Source of the DNA: Paenibacillus sambharensis
GTDB taxonomy: Bacteria; Bacillota; Bacilli; Paenibacillales; Paenibacillaceae
NCBI RefSeq assembly: GCF_003233845.1
Contig: NZ_QKRB01000062.1
Coordinates: 1 to 58,931, forward strand
Reading direction: 5' to 3'
DNA: 58,931 nucleotides
Part shown: piece after piece, positions 19,549 to 27,992 of the stretch
Layout: each line of letters starts with the position of its first letter
Numbering within the stretch: the first letter of the stretch is position 1
Made by a program: the position numbers and the translations under genes
Notes under the pieces: generated by a model
Databases searched by the model: none
What the model saw: the letters and a program-made list of their open reading frames with translations, nothing else
Told to the model about the DNA's origin: nothing

Positions 19549-20228
19549 AGCAGTGCCTCCCTCATAACATCCAGTACACTCATGCCTTTAGTCTCGCGGA
19601 GGTCCTCCACATTCGCCGTTACGAGCATTCTTCCGTCCTGCATGAAGAGCAGATGGTCCAGGTACAGCTCAATCTCCGCCACTTCGTGAGTCGATACAAT
19701 AATGGACTGCTTCTCAAGCTCCGTATGCTCCGCCATCATGTCCAGCAGATGTTCCCTTGTAACCGGGTCCAGCCCGGACAGCGGCTCATCCATAATCAGC
19801 AGCGGCGCTGACCTGCTCAGTGTCAGAATGGCCTGCAGTCTCGCCCTGTTGCCCTTGGACAGGTGCCTGACTTCCTTATCCGCCTCCAGCTTGAAACGGC
19901 TCGTCAGCGCTTCCGCCTTCTCAGGCTGAAAGTCAGGATGCAGCTGCGCAGCCAGCTGCAGAGATTGTCGGACACTGAAGAACGGATACAGCCATTCACG
20001 TTCCGGCGAGAAGGCAACCTTCTCTCTGGTCTGCCGTCCTACCGGCTCACCGTTCATGCAGATACGTCCCTGCGCCGGACGAATCAGACCGGCTGCCAGA
20101 TGCAGCAGAGTGGACTTGCCGCTGCCGTTTGCTCCAATTAGTCCGATAATGCCGGCATGCGGCACAGAGAAACTCAAATCGTGGAGCACCTTCTTATAAC
20201 GGACCTGCTCAAATGTAATTAAGCTCAA
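19545..20228 (-). CDS. ABC transporter ATP-binding protein (YtrB-like)
   Basis: 227 aa. Walker A GANGSGKSTL, signature HLSKGNRARL (a YtrB-type LSKG variant instead of LSGG), Walker B LLIMDEPLSGLDP and switch STHEVAE. The LSKGNRAR form is typical of ATPases encoded next to YtrA-type GntR regulators. Both ends overlap neighbours by 4 nt (ATGA), so GntR, ATPase and permease are translationally coupled. It pairs with the 252-aa permease. Confidence 0.9.
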   Translation of the reverse strand: MSLITFEQVRYKKVLHDLSFSVPHAGIIGLIGANGSGKSTLLHLAAGLIRPAQGRICMNGEPVGRQTREKVAFSPEREWLYPFFSVRQSLQLAAQLHPDFQPEKAEALTSRFKLEADKEVRHLSKGNRARLQAILTLSRSAPLLIMDEPLSGLDPVTREHLLDMMAEHTELEKQSIIVSTHEVAEIELYLDHLLFMQDGRMLVTANVEDLRETKGMSVLDVMREALL

Positions 20229-20605
20229 GATTTGGTATCCTCCTTCGCCTGCATGCTGCTGCCTATCATGCTCATAATATCGTGCGGGGAGTAGCCGAGC
20301 TGCTGCATGCTTTCGAGGAAGAGGGCGATCTGGTTCCGGGCGAGCTCCTGCCGCAGACGCTCCAGCAGCTCGATATCCATGGTCACGAAGGTCCCCTGCC
20401 CTCTTCTAGTCTCCACTACTCCCTGCCTTTCCATCTCCATATAAGAGCGTTGAATTGTATTCGGGTTAACGCCGACTTCAACCGCCGCGTCTCGAACCGA
20501 GGGCAGCTTGTCGCCTGGCCCGAGCTCCCCTCTGCATATACGCTGGAAGAATATATCCATGATCTGGGTGTATATGGGCTGTGAGTGCTGAAACGAATGC
20601 GTCAT
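20225..20605 (-). CDS. GntR-family regulator, YtrA subfamily
   Basis: 126 aa with an N-terminal winged helix-turn-helix (QPIYTQIMD..., LPSVRDAAVEVGVNPNTIQR, GVVETRRGQGTFV) and only a short helical dimerisation tail (~75-126). This is the YtrA subfamily, which regulates ABC operons. ATG follows AAGGGAGATATCC. A palindrome 34 bp upstream is the likely autoregulatory operator. Inference: it represses the five-gene ABC operon until an envelope-active compound is sensed. Confidence 0.92.
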   Translation of the reverse strand: MTHSFQHSQPIYTQIMDIFFQRICRGELGPGDKLPSVRDAAVEVGVNPNTIQRSYMEMERQGVVETRRGQGTFVTMDIELLERLRQELARNQIALFLESMQQLGYSPHDIMSMIGSSMQAKEDTKS

Positions 20606-20638
20606 GGATATCTCCCTTCTCCATCGTATGGTTGACTT

Positions 20639-20662
20639 AGTGTTCTAGACACATAGTACACT
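20639..20662 (-). promoter_or_regulatory. Palindromic operator of the GntR/ABC operon
   Basis: Inverted repeat AGTGT-n-CTA-N6-TAG-n-ACACT (8 of 9 positions per arm match), 34 bp before the GntR start. TTGTCA on the minus strand (around 20666) could be the -35 of a promoter whose core is covered by the palindrome. Best read as the autoregulatory site of the adjacent YtrA-type repressor. Confidence 0.6.
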
Positions 20663-20677
20663 GTGACAAAAGGAAAA

Positions 20678-20697
20678 GCAAGGGGGATTTCCCTTGC
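20678..20697 (-). terminator. Terminator of the nucleotidyltransferase gene
   Basis: GCAAGGG (20678-20684) and CCCTTGC (20691-20697) form a 7-bp stem, followed on the minus strand by TTTTCCTTTT. It lies 15 nt after the nucleotidyltransferase stop and insulates it from the GntR operon. Confidence 0.75.
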
Positions 20698-20711
20698 CTT
20701 GGTGGAATTTT

Positions 20712-21530
20712 CTAGACATCTACTGCCCACGCTTCCCTGAGCGTTTCCCGGAACAGCTCGTCCAACTGTTCATCCTGCACAGGCTGCCCTGCGGGAAGCT
20801 GCGCTGCCGCCTGCTCAAAATGCTGGATTTTCTCCTCTATAAATTGATGGATATACGGCAGCCGTGGCCCGTCATCGAGCTCTTCTCCTGCCTTCTTGCG
20901 CACAAGCAGCGCATCGATTTCATCCCTCAGCCCACTCCGTTCCGGAACCAGCTGCTCCACCAGAACATCGAAGGACATTGGCGGCATATCGTTGAACTGC
21001 TCAATCCAGCAGCAGGCCAGCAGCGGCCTGATCACATAAAAGTACTTCTTCGCTCTCACGCGCTCGCCCTGAAGGTAGTCCCGGAAATTCCCTCTCGCCA
21101 TGTGCAAGTAATGGTACATGCAGGATTTCGGCGAGAACGTGAGCGGGGAGATTGCCCGTATAAGGCCAGCGGTCCGGTAGTTCTCTTCGTAAATAATTGG
21201 CGACTGCAGCCATTCGAGCAGCGGCGGATTGGATTTGCGGAACAGATTCAGTGCCTTGCGCAGGTCCCAGCCGTTGATATCCAGCATGCCGCTGACCGGC
21301 TTCTCAATGACATCCCGCTTGTCGAAGATGGACAGATACCATTCAACCGGACGGATGTATAAGAAGCGCACATCATAATCGCTGTCCTGCGACGGGAAAC
21401 CCCATGCCCGGCTGCCTGATTCGCAGGCATACAGAATGCGCACCCGCTCCTCTTCCTCGATTCGCCTGAGCTCTTGTTGGATAATCGTATGAAAGTTTTC
21501 CGGCTTTTCTATGTGCGGCATATTGTTCAT
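20712..21530 (-). CDS. RlaP/YcgL-family predicted nucleotidyltransferase
   Basis: 272 aa. The pol-beta superfamily signature GSRAWGF-(x)4-DSDYDVRFLY (~residues 38-57) supplies a GS motif and two metal-binding Asp. The rest (DLRKALNLFRKSNPPLLEWLQSP, YHYLHMARGNFRDYL, KKYFYVIRPLLACCWI) matches the YcgL/PF10127 family. That family is called RlaP (RNA ligase-associated polymerase-beta-like) because it is often encoded with RNA ligases and RtcB-type RNA-repair genes. Strong AGGAGGATGAACAAT before ATG. The gene is divergent from two WYL regulators and has its own terminator. A 23-bp motif 104 bp upstream recurs upstream of the slipin gene at 29 kb. The substrate is not shown by the sequence; nucleotide addition to RNA ends is an inference from the family. 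Confidence 0.85.
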   Translation of the reverse strand: MNNMPHIEKPENFHTIIQQELRRIEEEERVRILYACESGSRAWGFPSQDSDYDVRFLYIRPVEWYLSIFDKRDVIEKPVSGMLDINGWDLRKALNLFRKSNPPLLEWLQSPIIYEENYRTAGLIRAISPLTFSPKSCMYHYLHMARGNFRDYLQGERVRAKKYFYVIRPLLACCWIEQFNDMPPMSFDVLVEQLVPERSGLRDEIDALLVRKKAGEELDDGPRLPYIHQFIEEKIQHFEQAAAQLPAGQPVQDEQLDELFRETLREAWAVDV

Positions 21531-21633
21531 CCTCCTTCAGCAGGCTCGTCCTGCAGCCGATACCTATATATGTAGATTATTATGCGCTGTGTTTGTTCAG
21601 CGGTGCTTCTATCTTCGCTCATTGCAGCCCTGC

Positions 21634-21656
21634 CGAACATGGTGAAAGTATTACGA
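21634..21656. promoter_or_regulatory. 23-bp motif shared with the slipin upstream region (copy 1)
   Basis: Core GAACATGGTGAAAGTATTAC (plus strand). It is repeated with one C/T change at 29643-29665 and not noticed elsewhere. Here it lies 104 bp upstream of the nucleotidyltransferase start and 166 bp upstream of the first WYL gene. It has no clear palindrome; three CGA steps suggest direct half-sites. On the minus strand TAATACT could serve as a -10. Candidate promoter or regulator site common to two genes. Confidence 0.5.
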
Positions 21657-21821
21657 AAGCAGCACCCAAGATTATTCCGGTCCGCCGGCGCTGCCGCTCT
21701 TATTATCCAGCATTGTCCCCCAAGCCGCCCAGACATAACCCGTTCATCCACAGCCATGCTTTTCATGCTACACTAGAGACAGTAACCTTTTATTTCCGGA
21801 AAAGGGCGTGCGAACCTAGAA

Positions 21822-23153
21822 ATGGCGAAAGAAAGCTTCGACAAAGAGATTCAATTCCTGCGCATGCTTGCGCTGACAACCGGGGCCTACAGCCGGCAGC
21901 AGTTCGCTGAGCGCCTCGGCATATCTGTACATACCTTCGACAAGACACTGCGGAAGCTGAAGGAAATCGCGTCCTCCGTACATGATTCGGCAGCCGGGAC
22001 ACCGGGCGAAGACCCCGACAGGGAGCTTGGCGGCATGCTCCGCTATAACCACTATGAAACCAGTGATCCCATGCTGATGTTCCTGTTCCGCGCCAAGTCG
22101 TTGAAGGAGACCGAGATTGACCGTCTGTCACTGCTGCTCGGCGAGCTGAACGGCAGATCCATGACTGCGGCAGAGCTGCTGGACAGCTGCTGCAGCGGAC
22201 TCCCAGCCGATGCGGCAATGCCTGATGAGAAGACCATCCGTTCCGATCTGAAATATCTGGAGGAGGTCGGCGTCATCCGCAAGGTGAACAGCGGCCGTCC
22301 GGCCCGCTACCAGCTGCATGACGACCTGATCAGGGAGCTGTCCGCCGAAGAGCTGCAGGAGCTCTACGATTATGTGGATTGCATGGCCAATACACAGCTT
22401 CCCTCGGTGCAGGGCTACCTGCTCCGCGACAGCTTGAAGAGTGTTCTGAAGCAGCATCAGACCGGACGCGATGCAACTGAGCCCTTTCTCTACAAATATC
22501 ACTATCACTCGCGAATTCTCGATGAAGCGCATCTGTATCCGCTGTTCGGGGCCATTGCCGAGCGGAGAACGGTAAGCTTCATCTACTTCTCGCCCAAGTC
22601 CCGACGCAGTTATGCGTCCCGCAACACGAACCCGCTGTTCGAGCGCAAAGCCAAGGGCTTGTCCGAACGCATCCTCCCTCTGCGTGTCGTCTATGACCAT
22701 CAATATGGCAGATGGTACCTGCTGGGCCATAACACGAGGCAGGGCATTATGATTTTCCGTATGGAGGGTCTGACCGATCTTGTACTTGGAGAGCCAGTGG
22801 AGGAAGAGCGGTTCAGCAAGCATCTCGCCGAGCTGGAGGCTGCGACGGCCAACAGCTGGCTGGTAGATACCGGCAGGCAGGTGCTCGTGAAGGCCAGGTT
22901 CTATAATCCGGAGGTACCGCCGAACCAGCCCAACTTCGTCAAGGAGAGAGTGCAGCAGCAGGGACAGTGGGGTGTCATTACGGAGGAGGGGGAGGACTCG
23001 TTCCTGTACGAGATCACGGTGAACGGCCCATACGAAATCAAGCCCTGGCTGCGCAGCTTCGGCTCCAGCTGTGAGGTGCTTGAACCAGCCCAGCTCAGGC
23101 GTGAGTTTATTGCGGAATGGAAGGAGATTCAGCGCGGTTATGAGCCTGTTTGA
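21822..23153 (+). CDS. WYL-domain transcriptional regulator (upstream member of pair)
   Basis: 443 aa. The N-terminus (~1-50) is a helix-turn-helix (YSRQQFAERLGISVHTFDKTLRKL), and a second HTH-like segment lies at ~125-165 (EKTIRSDLKYLEEVGVIRK). The WYL domain is at ~225-330 (RTVSFIYFS, RILPLRVVYDHQYGRWYLLGHN, IMIFRMEGLTDL) with a C-terminal WCX-type extension to ~440. WYL proteins are ligand- or nucleic-acid-sensing regulators, common near defence and stress genes. The ATG has only a weak Shine-Dalgarno. It is divergent from the nucleotidyltransferase, and its last 14 nt overlap the second WYL gene, implying the two proteins act together. Confidence 0.88.
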   Translation: MAKESFDKEIQFLRMLALTTGAYSRQQFAERLGISVHTFDKTLRKLKEIASSVHDSAAGTPGEDPDRELGGMLRYNHYETSDPMLMFLFRAKSLKETEIDRLSLLLGELNGRSMTAAELLDSCCSGLPADAAMPDEKTIRSDLKYLEEVGVIRKVNSGRPARYQLHDDLIRELSAEELQELYDYVDCMANTQLPSVQGYLLRDSLKSVLKQHQTGRDATEPFLYKYHYHSRILDEAHLYPLFGAIAERRTVSFIYFSPKSRRSYASRNTNPLFERKAKGLSERILPLRVVYDHQYGRWYLLGHNTRQGIMIFRMEGLTDLVLGEPVEEERFSKHLAELEAATANSWLVDTGRQVLVKARFYNPEVPPNQPNFVKERVQQQGQWGVITEEGEDSFLYEITVNGPYEIKPWLRSFGSSCEVLEPAQLRREFIAEWKEIQRGYEPV

Positions 23154-23976
23154 GAAAATTTTTAACTATGGCATTCTGTCACGCCTTCAGGAGAACGGTA
23201 TTGTTCCGGTTACCACCCACGAGCGGAGCTGGCTGAAGACGATGCTGCAGCATCCTACGGCAGCCGATGCCTTCACGCCAGACACCCTGAAGAAGCTCCG
23301 GCTGCTGCTCAGCGGTTCTGATGCCCCTCAGCTGTCCGGCATGCTTCAAGAGAAGGCGGGCAGCATGGAGAAGCAGGTCTATCATCCGTTCATTCGCCAG
23401 CTGCGGAGCCTTATTCGCAGTGGTCAGGGCATCCGCATCAGCTATCGGATTAAGGACGGCTCCCTTCATGAGGAGCAGCGCGGTTATCCGTACAAGCTGG
23501 AGTATTCCATGGTGAAGCGGGAGTGGTACCTGCTGTGGTACCGATTTCGTCCCCGCTCCTTCATGGCGACGAAGCTGGATAACATCATTTCCGTTTCCGG
23601 TATTCCCCTTGAGGCAGAACAGGCAGAAACCTACGCTGCGACGGTTCGCAAGCTGCTGGACTCACGCAGGCGGCAGGCCGTCATTGAGGTAGTGCCCGAG
23701 TTCAACAACGAGCTGTCACGGATTCTCTATGCCTTCTCCTGCTTTGACAAGTCTGTTGCGTATGAAGAATCCAGCGATACCTACCAGATTCGCATAAGCT
23801 ACCTTGCCGATGAGAGCGAATACGTGCTGCTCAAAATCCGCTTCCTCGGGAAGCGGGTACGGGTCGTGCAGAATACTCACCTGCAGACCCGCATGCGCGA
23901 GACAGCCGCCAAGGCACTCGCCCGCTATGGCATCACCGGGCCGGATGCAGACGCGGACACAGAGCAGAGTGTGTAA
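23140..23976 (+). CDS. WYL-domain protein (downstream member of pair)
   Basis: I chose ATG 23140 (278 aa, MSLFEKIFNYG) with AAGGAG upstream; the frame is open further upstream inside the first WYL gene. There is a WYL core at ~90-165 (GIRISYRIKDG, YPYKLEYSMVKREWYLLWYRFR) and a WCX-like C-terminal region, but no N-terminal DNA-binding domain of usual length. It probably works as a partner of the upstream WYL regulator. Such tandem pairs, one member with and one without a clear HTH, occur in firmicutes. Confidence 0.82.
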   Translation: MSLFEKIFNYGILSRLQENGIVPVTTHERSWLKTMLQHPTAADAFTPDTLKKLRLLLSGSDAPQLSGMLQEKAGSMEKQVYHPFIRQLRSLIRSGQGIRISYRIKDGSLHEEQRGYPYKLEYSMVKREWYLLWYRFRPRSFMATKLDNIISVSGIPLEAEQAETYAATVRKLLDSRRRQAVIEVVPEFNNELSRILYAFSCFDKSVAYEESSDTYQIRISYLADESEYVLLKIRFLGKRVRVVQNTHLQTRMRETAAKALARYGITGPDADADTEQSV

Positions 23977-23991
23977 TGATATGACAAAAAA

Positions 23992-24027
23992 GGGGCTGTC
24001 CATAAGTCATAACGACTGGACTGCCCC
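23992..24027. terminator. Convergent-gene terminator; copy 1 of a repeated hairpin
   Basis: A GGGGC...GCCCC hairpin preceded by A6 lies between the WYL pair (+) and a small membrane protein gene (-). The segment GGGGCTGTCC(C)ATAAGTC and the adjacent ATAACGACT recur at 39062-39100, so the hairpin is a repeated element as well as a likely bidirectional terminator. Confidence 0.65.
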
Positions 24028-24068
24028 CTCTTATCCACTAGATGGACGGCATCCCGGGCGGGATACCG

Positions 24069-24620
24069 TTATTCCAGACGGTCCCGCGAACGGGCCGCTG
24101 CCTGCTCCAGCTTCACGGCCATAATGTCATGAAGCGCTTCGAGCTTCATCTTGATACCATTTTGCGGAATATTGACTGGTGCCTGCACCATACCGCTGTT
24201 GACCTTCATCAGCCACTTCTTGAAGCCGCTCTGTCTCTGCAGATAAGCGTCCTCGTCATGCAGCTTGATACCAAGGAATCTCTGGCCCATCATCTCGTAG
24301 AGCGCGATCTCCCGAATGTCCTCCCACTTGATCCTGCCGCCGGCTGTGTAGGACGAATTGTCCTCAATCCACTCATCATTAATGATAAGCGAAGGCTTCC
24401 TGTTGAAGAGGCGGTATACAAAATAAAGCAGGCAGGCACCGAAGAAGGCCAGTGTCACGATGCCCACCAGCGTCATGCCCAGTGATCCGTCTTCCTCCGA
24501 CAGTCCAACCATCATCAGCAGCAAACCCATTGCTACAAATACCAGTGAGCCAAGCAACAGCATCAGCAGCTTTCGCGTCGAAGGGTATTCAACAATCTCT
24601 TTCTCCTGTTGGTTCATCAT
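24069..24620 (-). CDS. Small membrane protein, STM3941-like
   Basis: About 183 aa, starting at ATG 24620 (AAGGAG 11 nt upstream; ATG 24617 equally possible; the GTG at 24632 overlaps the Shine-Dalgarno). Two hydrophobic segments (~20-40 and 47-68) are followed by a soluble PH-like domain beginning KPSLIINDEWIEDNSS and GGRIKWEDIREI. This layout fits the STM3941/PH-like membrane family, whose function is unknown. Stands alone between two terminators. Confidence 0.75.
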   Translation of the reverse strand: MMNQQEKEIVEYPSTRKLLMLLLGSLVFVAMGLLLMMVGLSEEDGSLGMTLVGIVTLAFFGACLLYFVYRLFNRKPSLIINDEWIEDNSSYTAGGRIKWEDIREIALYEMMGQRFLGIKLHDEDAYLQRQSGFKKWLMKVNSGMVQAPVNIPQNGIKMKLEALHDIMAVKLEQAAARSRDRLE

Positions 24621-24726
24621 CCGTGCAGTCACTCCTTATGCATATAGATTCTCATTATGTAAAAACTACATGAAATACATTAGATGACCCCGCTGCTGCT
24701 GTAAATTAAAATTCTGCTAAAAAAAA

Positions 24727-24767
24727 TCCCTGCTCCGCAACCGCTTGCCGGCTGCCTGGAGCAGGGA
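24727..24767 (-). terminator. Terminator of pectate lyase 1
   Basis: TCCCTGCTCC (24727-24736) pairs perfectly with GGAGCAGGGA (24758-24767); the minus strand continues with T8. It is 39 nt after the lyase stop. Confidence 0.9.
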
Positions 24768-24805
24768 CCTCTACATGATCGAACCATTAGTCTTTCATCT
24801 GCTGA

Positions 24806-25471
24806 TTAATATTGCGTGTTGCCAGACTGGCTGGTCTTGCCGGATGCGAAGCCCTTGAACAATGTCTTCACCTTCGAATAGCGGGTGTTCGTGATTTTAC
24901 CGGTCGAGTCTTTGCCATCTGTGCGAAGGATCGCATCTTTTACATTCGAGATGTTGCAGTTATCGACGGTCATAACAACCTTGTATGTGGAGCCGCCGAG
25001 CTGGCGCACCAGCTTGCCGATATCATCCGCGCGGAAATTCTTAATATTGATGGTGCCGGCTGCGTTGATTTGGAACACCTTATCGTAAGCCTTGTAGGCC
25101 GCGCCGCCTGTAATATTTACCGTACCGGACTTCTTCAGCGTAAGAGCGTCCTCGCCTACATCCGACCAGGTTACATTCTCAATATTGCAGCTGCCATAAC
25201 AGTGAACGCCATCCGCTGCAGGAGTGCCAATGATCACATTCTTCAGTGTTGCTCCAGCCTCAAGACGGAAAACAGGCTTCTGCCCTTCGGCTTGGCTGCC
25301 GTCTCCAAGTGTCTTGGGGTTAGCGGTAAAGGTTTGACCCTTGCCGTCATAAACTTGACCTTTGGGAACCACAATCGTGGAATTGACAACCGTGGCAGCA
25401 TGAGCAGGCGTCACCGGAGCCAACGTTACAACCAGAGCAGCAAACAATACAAGGGATACAAAACGTCGCAT
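24806..25471 (-). CDS. Secreted pectate lyase, polysaccharide lyase family 3 (paralogue 1)
   Basis: 221 aa from ATG 25471 (AAAGGTG upstream; the frame is open to 25621 but only this start gives a signal peptide). Signal sequence [15 protein letters not shown]...AHA (~1-26). The mature part is a short right-handed beta-helix with the PL3 features [43 protein letters not shown] and [11 protein letters not shown]3 enzymes are small (about 200 aa) Ca2+-dependent pectate lyases; the Asp/Glu cluster in VGEDAL binds Ca2+. It is about 80% identical by eye to the next gene, a tandem duplication. Each copy has its own terminator and promoter region. Confidence 0.93.
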   Translation of the reverse strand: MRRFVSLVLFAALVVTLAPVTPAHAATVVNSTIVVPKGQVYDGKGQTFTANPKTLGDGSQAEGQKPVFRLEAGATLKNVIIGTPAADGVHCYGSCNIENVTWSDVGEDALTLKKSGTVNITGGAAYKAYDKVFQINAAGTINIKNFRADDIGKLVRQLGGSTYKVVMTVDNCNISNVKDAILRTDGKDSTGKITNTRYSKVKTLFKGFASGKTSQSGNTQY

Positions 25472-25598
25472 TATACACACACCTTTGCCAGGATTAATAG
25501 TTGAGTGCGGGGCATCTTCGGCCGCTAATCCCTGCCTCTTCTGAATATGGGGCCGTATGCATCCAGCTCCAATATCTACTGACCATCCTAGCATATTC

Positions 25599-25648
25599 AT
25601 TCCATAAATGGAATAACCCATTAATTAATCGAATAACATACATGTTAT
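25599..25648 (-). promoter_or_regulatory. Two palindromes upstream of pectate lyase 1
   Basis: ATTCCAT-AA-ATGGAAT (25599-25614) and ATAACAT-AC-ATGTTAT (25633-25648), 128 and 162 bp before the start. The string ATAAAYGGAATAA, including part of the first palindrome, also occurs upstream of paralogue 2 (around 26545-26557), which marks it as a shared control element for the two lyases. Confidence 0.5.
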
Positions 25649-25681
25649 CCTCTTATCGGCACTCTGTCTGTCTGCACAAAA

Positions 25682-25712
25682 AGCCCCAAACCACAAAGCG
25701 TGGTTCGAGGCT
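25682..25712 (-). terminator. Terminator of pectate lyase 2
   Basis: Imperfect 13-bp stem (25682-25694 / 25700-25712), followed on the minus strand by TTTTT, 45 nt after the stop of lyase 2. Confidence 0.85.
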
Positions 25713-25756
25713 GCTGTATTAGTAATCTTGTATCAAAATGTCTGGCTGCTAAAGGC

Positions 25757-26422
25757 TTAATACTGCGTGTTGCCGGATTGGCTGGTATTGCCCGAAGCAA
25801 AGCCCTTGAACAGTGTCGGCACCCTGGAATAGCGTGTATTCGTAATCCGGCCAGTGGACTGGCTGCTGTCCGTACGCAGGATTGAATCCTTCACGTTCGA
25901 AATATTCGAGCTGTCCACCGTCATGACGACCTTATAGGATGTGCCGCCATTCTGGCGTACAAGCTTGCCGATATCATCGGCTCTAAAGTTGCGGATGTTA
26001 ATCGTGCCCGCGGCATTCATCTGGAACACCTTATCGTATGCCTTGTAGGCGGCACCGCCTGTAATGTTCACTGTGCCAGACTTCTTAAGTGTCAGCGCAT
26101 CCTCACCCACATCCGCCCAAGTCACATTCGTTACATTACAGCTGCCATAGCAGTGAACGCCATCGGCACCAGGCGCACCGATCGTCAGATTCTGCAGGGT
26201 AGCGCCCGCTTCCAGACGGAAAATCGGCTTCTGGCCTTCTGCCTGACTGCCGTCACCAAGTGTGCTTGGATTGGCAACAAAGGTTTGGCCTCTCCCATCA
26301 TAGACCGTACCTGCGGGCACTACAATGGTGCTGTTAACGACAGTTGCAGCATGAGCCTGTTGGACTGGAGCAACCGATACGAACATCGCGGCGAATAATG
26401 CCAGAGATACGAAGCGTTTCAC
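25757..26422 (-). CDS. Secreted pectate lyase, polysaccharide lyase family 3 (paralogue 2)
   Basis: 221 aa, GTG start (AAAGGATGTG upstream), signal peptide [15 protein letters not shown]...AHA. Same PL3 core as paralogue 1: [36 protein letters not shown], and the identical C-terminus SQSGNTQY. Differences are conservative and spread along the protein, so both copies appear functional. Role: cleavage of polygalacturonate outside the cell, as expected for a plant-associated or soil Paenibacillus. Confidence 0.93.
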   Translation of the reverse strand: MKRFVSLALFAAMFVSVAPVQQAHAATVVNSTIVVPAGTVYDGRGQTFVANPSTLGDGSQAEGQKPIFRLEAGATLQNLTIGAPGADGVHCYGSCNVTNVTWADVGEDALTLKKSGTVNITGGAAYKAYDKVFQMNAAGTINIRNFRADDIGKLVRQNGGTSYKVVMTVDSSNISNVKDSILRTDSSQSTGRITNTRYSRVPTLFKGFASGNTSQSGNTQY

Positions 26423-26527
26423 TCAATACACATCCTTTTCCGTTATGATGGCTGGATAGCTGAAGCATGCGGCCGCTCCTTCAACTTCCCGGATACCGGG
26501 TGCACCCCTTCTTGTATCCGCTTCCAA

Positions 26528-26557
26528 TGTAACAAATTTGTCACATAAACGGAATAA
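26528..26557 (-). promoter_or_regulatory. Palindrome and shared motif upstream of pectate lyase 2
   Basis: TGTAACAAATTTGTCACA (26528-26545) is an 18-bp near-perfect inverted repeat 106 bp before the lyase 2 start, of the size bound by CRP/FNR- or LacI-like dimers. ATAAACGGAATAA follows, matching ATAAATGGAATAA upstream of lyase 1. Confidence 0.45.
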
Positions 26558-26576
26558 TCACTTCATCATATCTTCA

Positions 26577-27773
26577 TCAGGCGGCTGGGAAAGCCTCGCT
26601 GACAAGCCGTTTTACCGCCATATAAACGTTCAATACACGAGGCTGGAGATTAACATTCTGGTTCATAAAAATAATCACTCCATTATGTTTGTCAGGGTCA
26701 AAGAGGACCAAGGTGAACACACCCGGATCGGATCCGCCATGCCCTACAATGCGGCCATTGTTTAAGCTCTTGAGCATCAACCCGTCCAGGACGGAGTAGC
26801 TCCACCCCATCGCCTGTTTGCCATTATGTGCGGCAGGCTCCAGCATTCTCCCCAGCGTATCCCTCTGCAGCAGAATTGTCCCGCTATCCCCTTCCTTCGG
26901 CATCATGCTGATCATGAACTTGGCATAATCCTCAGGCGTAGTCTTCAGGGCGCCGTCCGGGTACGTTGCGAAGGAATACGCGGGGAGCGGCTTGCCGTCT
27001 TCATAGGGCACAGCCAGCCTGCCAGTATCCATCCGGGAGTGGAACCAGTAAGTGTCCTCCATCCCAAGCGGCTCAAAAATCTGCTTCTGCGTATACTGGT
27101 CAAAGCTCATGCCCGCAAGCTGTTCAATCAGATAGCCAAGCAGACCGTAGCCGACATTACTGTAAGCAAATGCAGTCCCCGGCTCATCCGGCGTAAAATT
27201 CTGCTCCGCATCATACCACCTGCCGTCCTGCCGGAAATATTCACGCACCAGCTGCTCGAGCGTAACCGGAGAATCGCCACCGCCCTCATGAATAGTGTAC
27301 AGGCTCTTGTAAACCTCCTGGTTATCCTTAATCCCTGAGGTGTGACTCAGCAGCATGCGGAAGGTAATCGGCGTCTCCGGATATACCGGATGCAGAATGG
27401 GCTCAGGCAGGTAGTCATTAATGGCATCATCCAGCTTCATGACTCCCTGCTCCTCCAGCTTCATAACAGCTGCCGCCGTAACAGTCTTGGACACCGATGC
27501 AATCTGGAAAATCGTATCCTCATCTACCTTGACGCCCGCCTCCTTATCCGCATATCCATAGTGCAGTTTTCTCTCAATGTGGTTATCCTTGATGATAACG
27601 GCAGCCATTCCCGGAATGCGCGCCCTGTCCAGCTTCGCCGCCATGTAATCCTCCAGATTGTTCGGACTCGACCAGTCCACAAAATAGATCAGGGCTCCCG
27701 CCAATACTGCGATTAGCGAACCCGTCACAATACCCAGCCATCTCCACACACGCCCCTTGCGTTTCCCCTTCAC
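26577..27773 (-). CDS. Membrane-anchored serine hydrolase (class C beta-lactamase family)
   Basis: 398 aa from GTG 27773 (AGGGAG 8 nt upstream; the GTG at 27782 lies within that Shine-Dalgarno). One N-terminal membrane segment (~14-34), then the penicillin-binding fold: SVSK (SxxK, ~94-97), YSN (~205) and HGG (~347). All three motifs are intact, unlike the NRPS-linked peptidase, whose second motif is YAT. Such stand-alone proteins are usually D-aminopeptidases, esterases or PBP4*-like hydrolases, and the substrate cannot be told from sequence. Confidence 0.88.
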   Translation of the reverse strand: MKGKRKGRVWRWLGIVTGSLIAVLAGALIYFVDWSSPNNLEDYMAAKLDRARIPGMAAVIIKDNHIERKLHYGYADKEAGVKVDEDTIFQIASVSKTVTAAAVMKLEEQGVMKLDDAINDYLPEPILHPVYPETPITFRMLLSHTSGIKDNQEVYKSLYTIHEGGGDSPVTLEQLVREYFRQDGRWYDAEQNFTPDEPGTAFAYSNVGYGLLGYLIEQLAGMSFDQYTQKQIFEPLGMEDTYWFHSRMDTGRLAVPYEDGKPLPAYSFATYPDGALKTTPEDYAKFMISMMPKEGDSGTILLQRDTLGRMLEPAAHNGKQAMGWSYSVLDGLMLKSLNNGRIVGHGGSDPGVFTLVLFDPDKHNGVIIFMNQNVNLQPRVLNVYMAVKRLVSEAFPAA

Positions 27774-27929
27774 AATTGTCACTCCCTATCGCCTCTGCGG
27801 CCAGCGTTCTGCTGCATATTGTATCACTTGAGCAGAATGTGTCTTCTTACCAGAGGCCAGCCCGGCTCCCGACTAAAGTCCAGCAAAGCGGTAAGGATGC
27901 GGAACTGAGCCTATTTGAGATGCAAAAAA

Positions 27930-27973
27930 AACCGTTCCCCCGCATGCGCCGCTGCGCTAACGGAGAAACGGTT
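27930..27973 (-). terminator. Terminator of the slipin gene
   Basis: AACCGTT (27930-27936) and AACGGTT (27967-27973) close a GC-rich hairpin, followed on the minus strand by T8, 20 nt after the slipin stop. Confidence 0.88.
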
Positions 27974-27992
27974 CGTTTTGTATTCTCTCATG

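Noticed and set aside
21634-21656. Shared 23-bp motif read as a plus-strand ECF sigma promoter (GAAC-N15-CGA)
   Set aside because: At the second copy the plus-strand direction faces no gene, whereas the minus strand suits both targets; kept as an unspecified control element.
21527-21766. 79-codon minus-strand ORF covering the 23-bp motif
   Set aside because: No Shine-Dalgarno, and it ends at the Shine-Dalgarno of the nucleotidyltransferase; the peptide similarity to the slipin-side frame reflects the shared DNA motif only.
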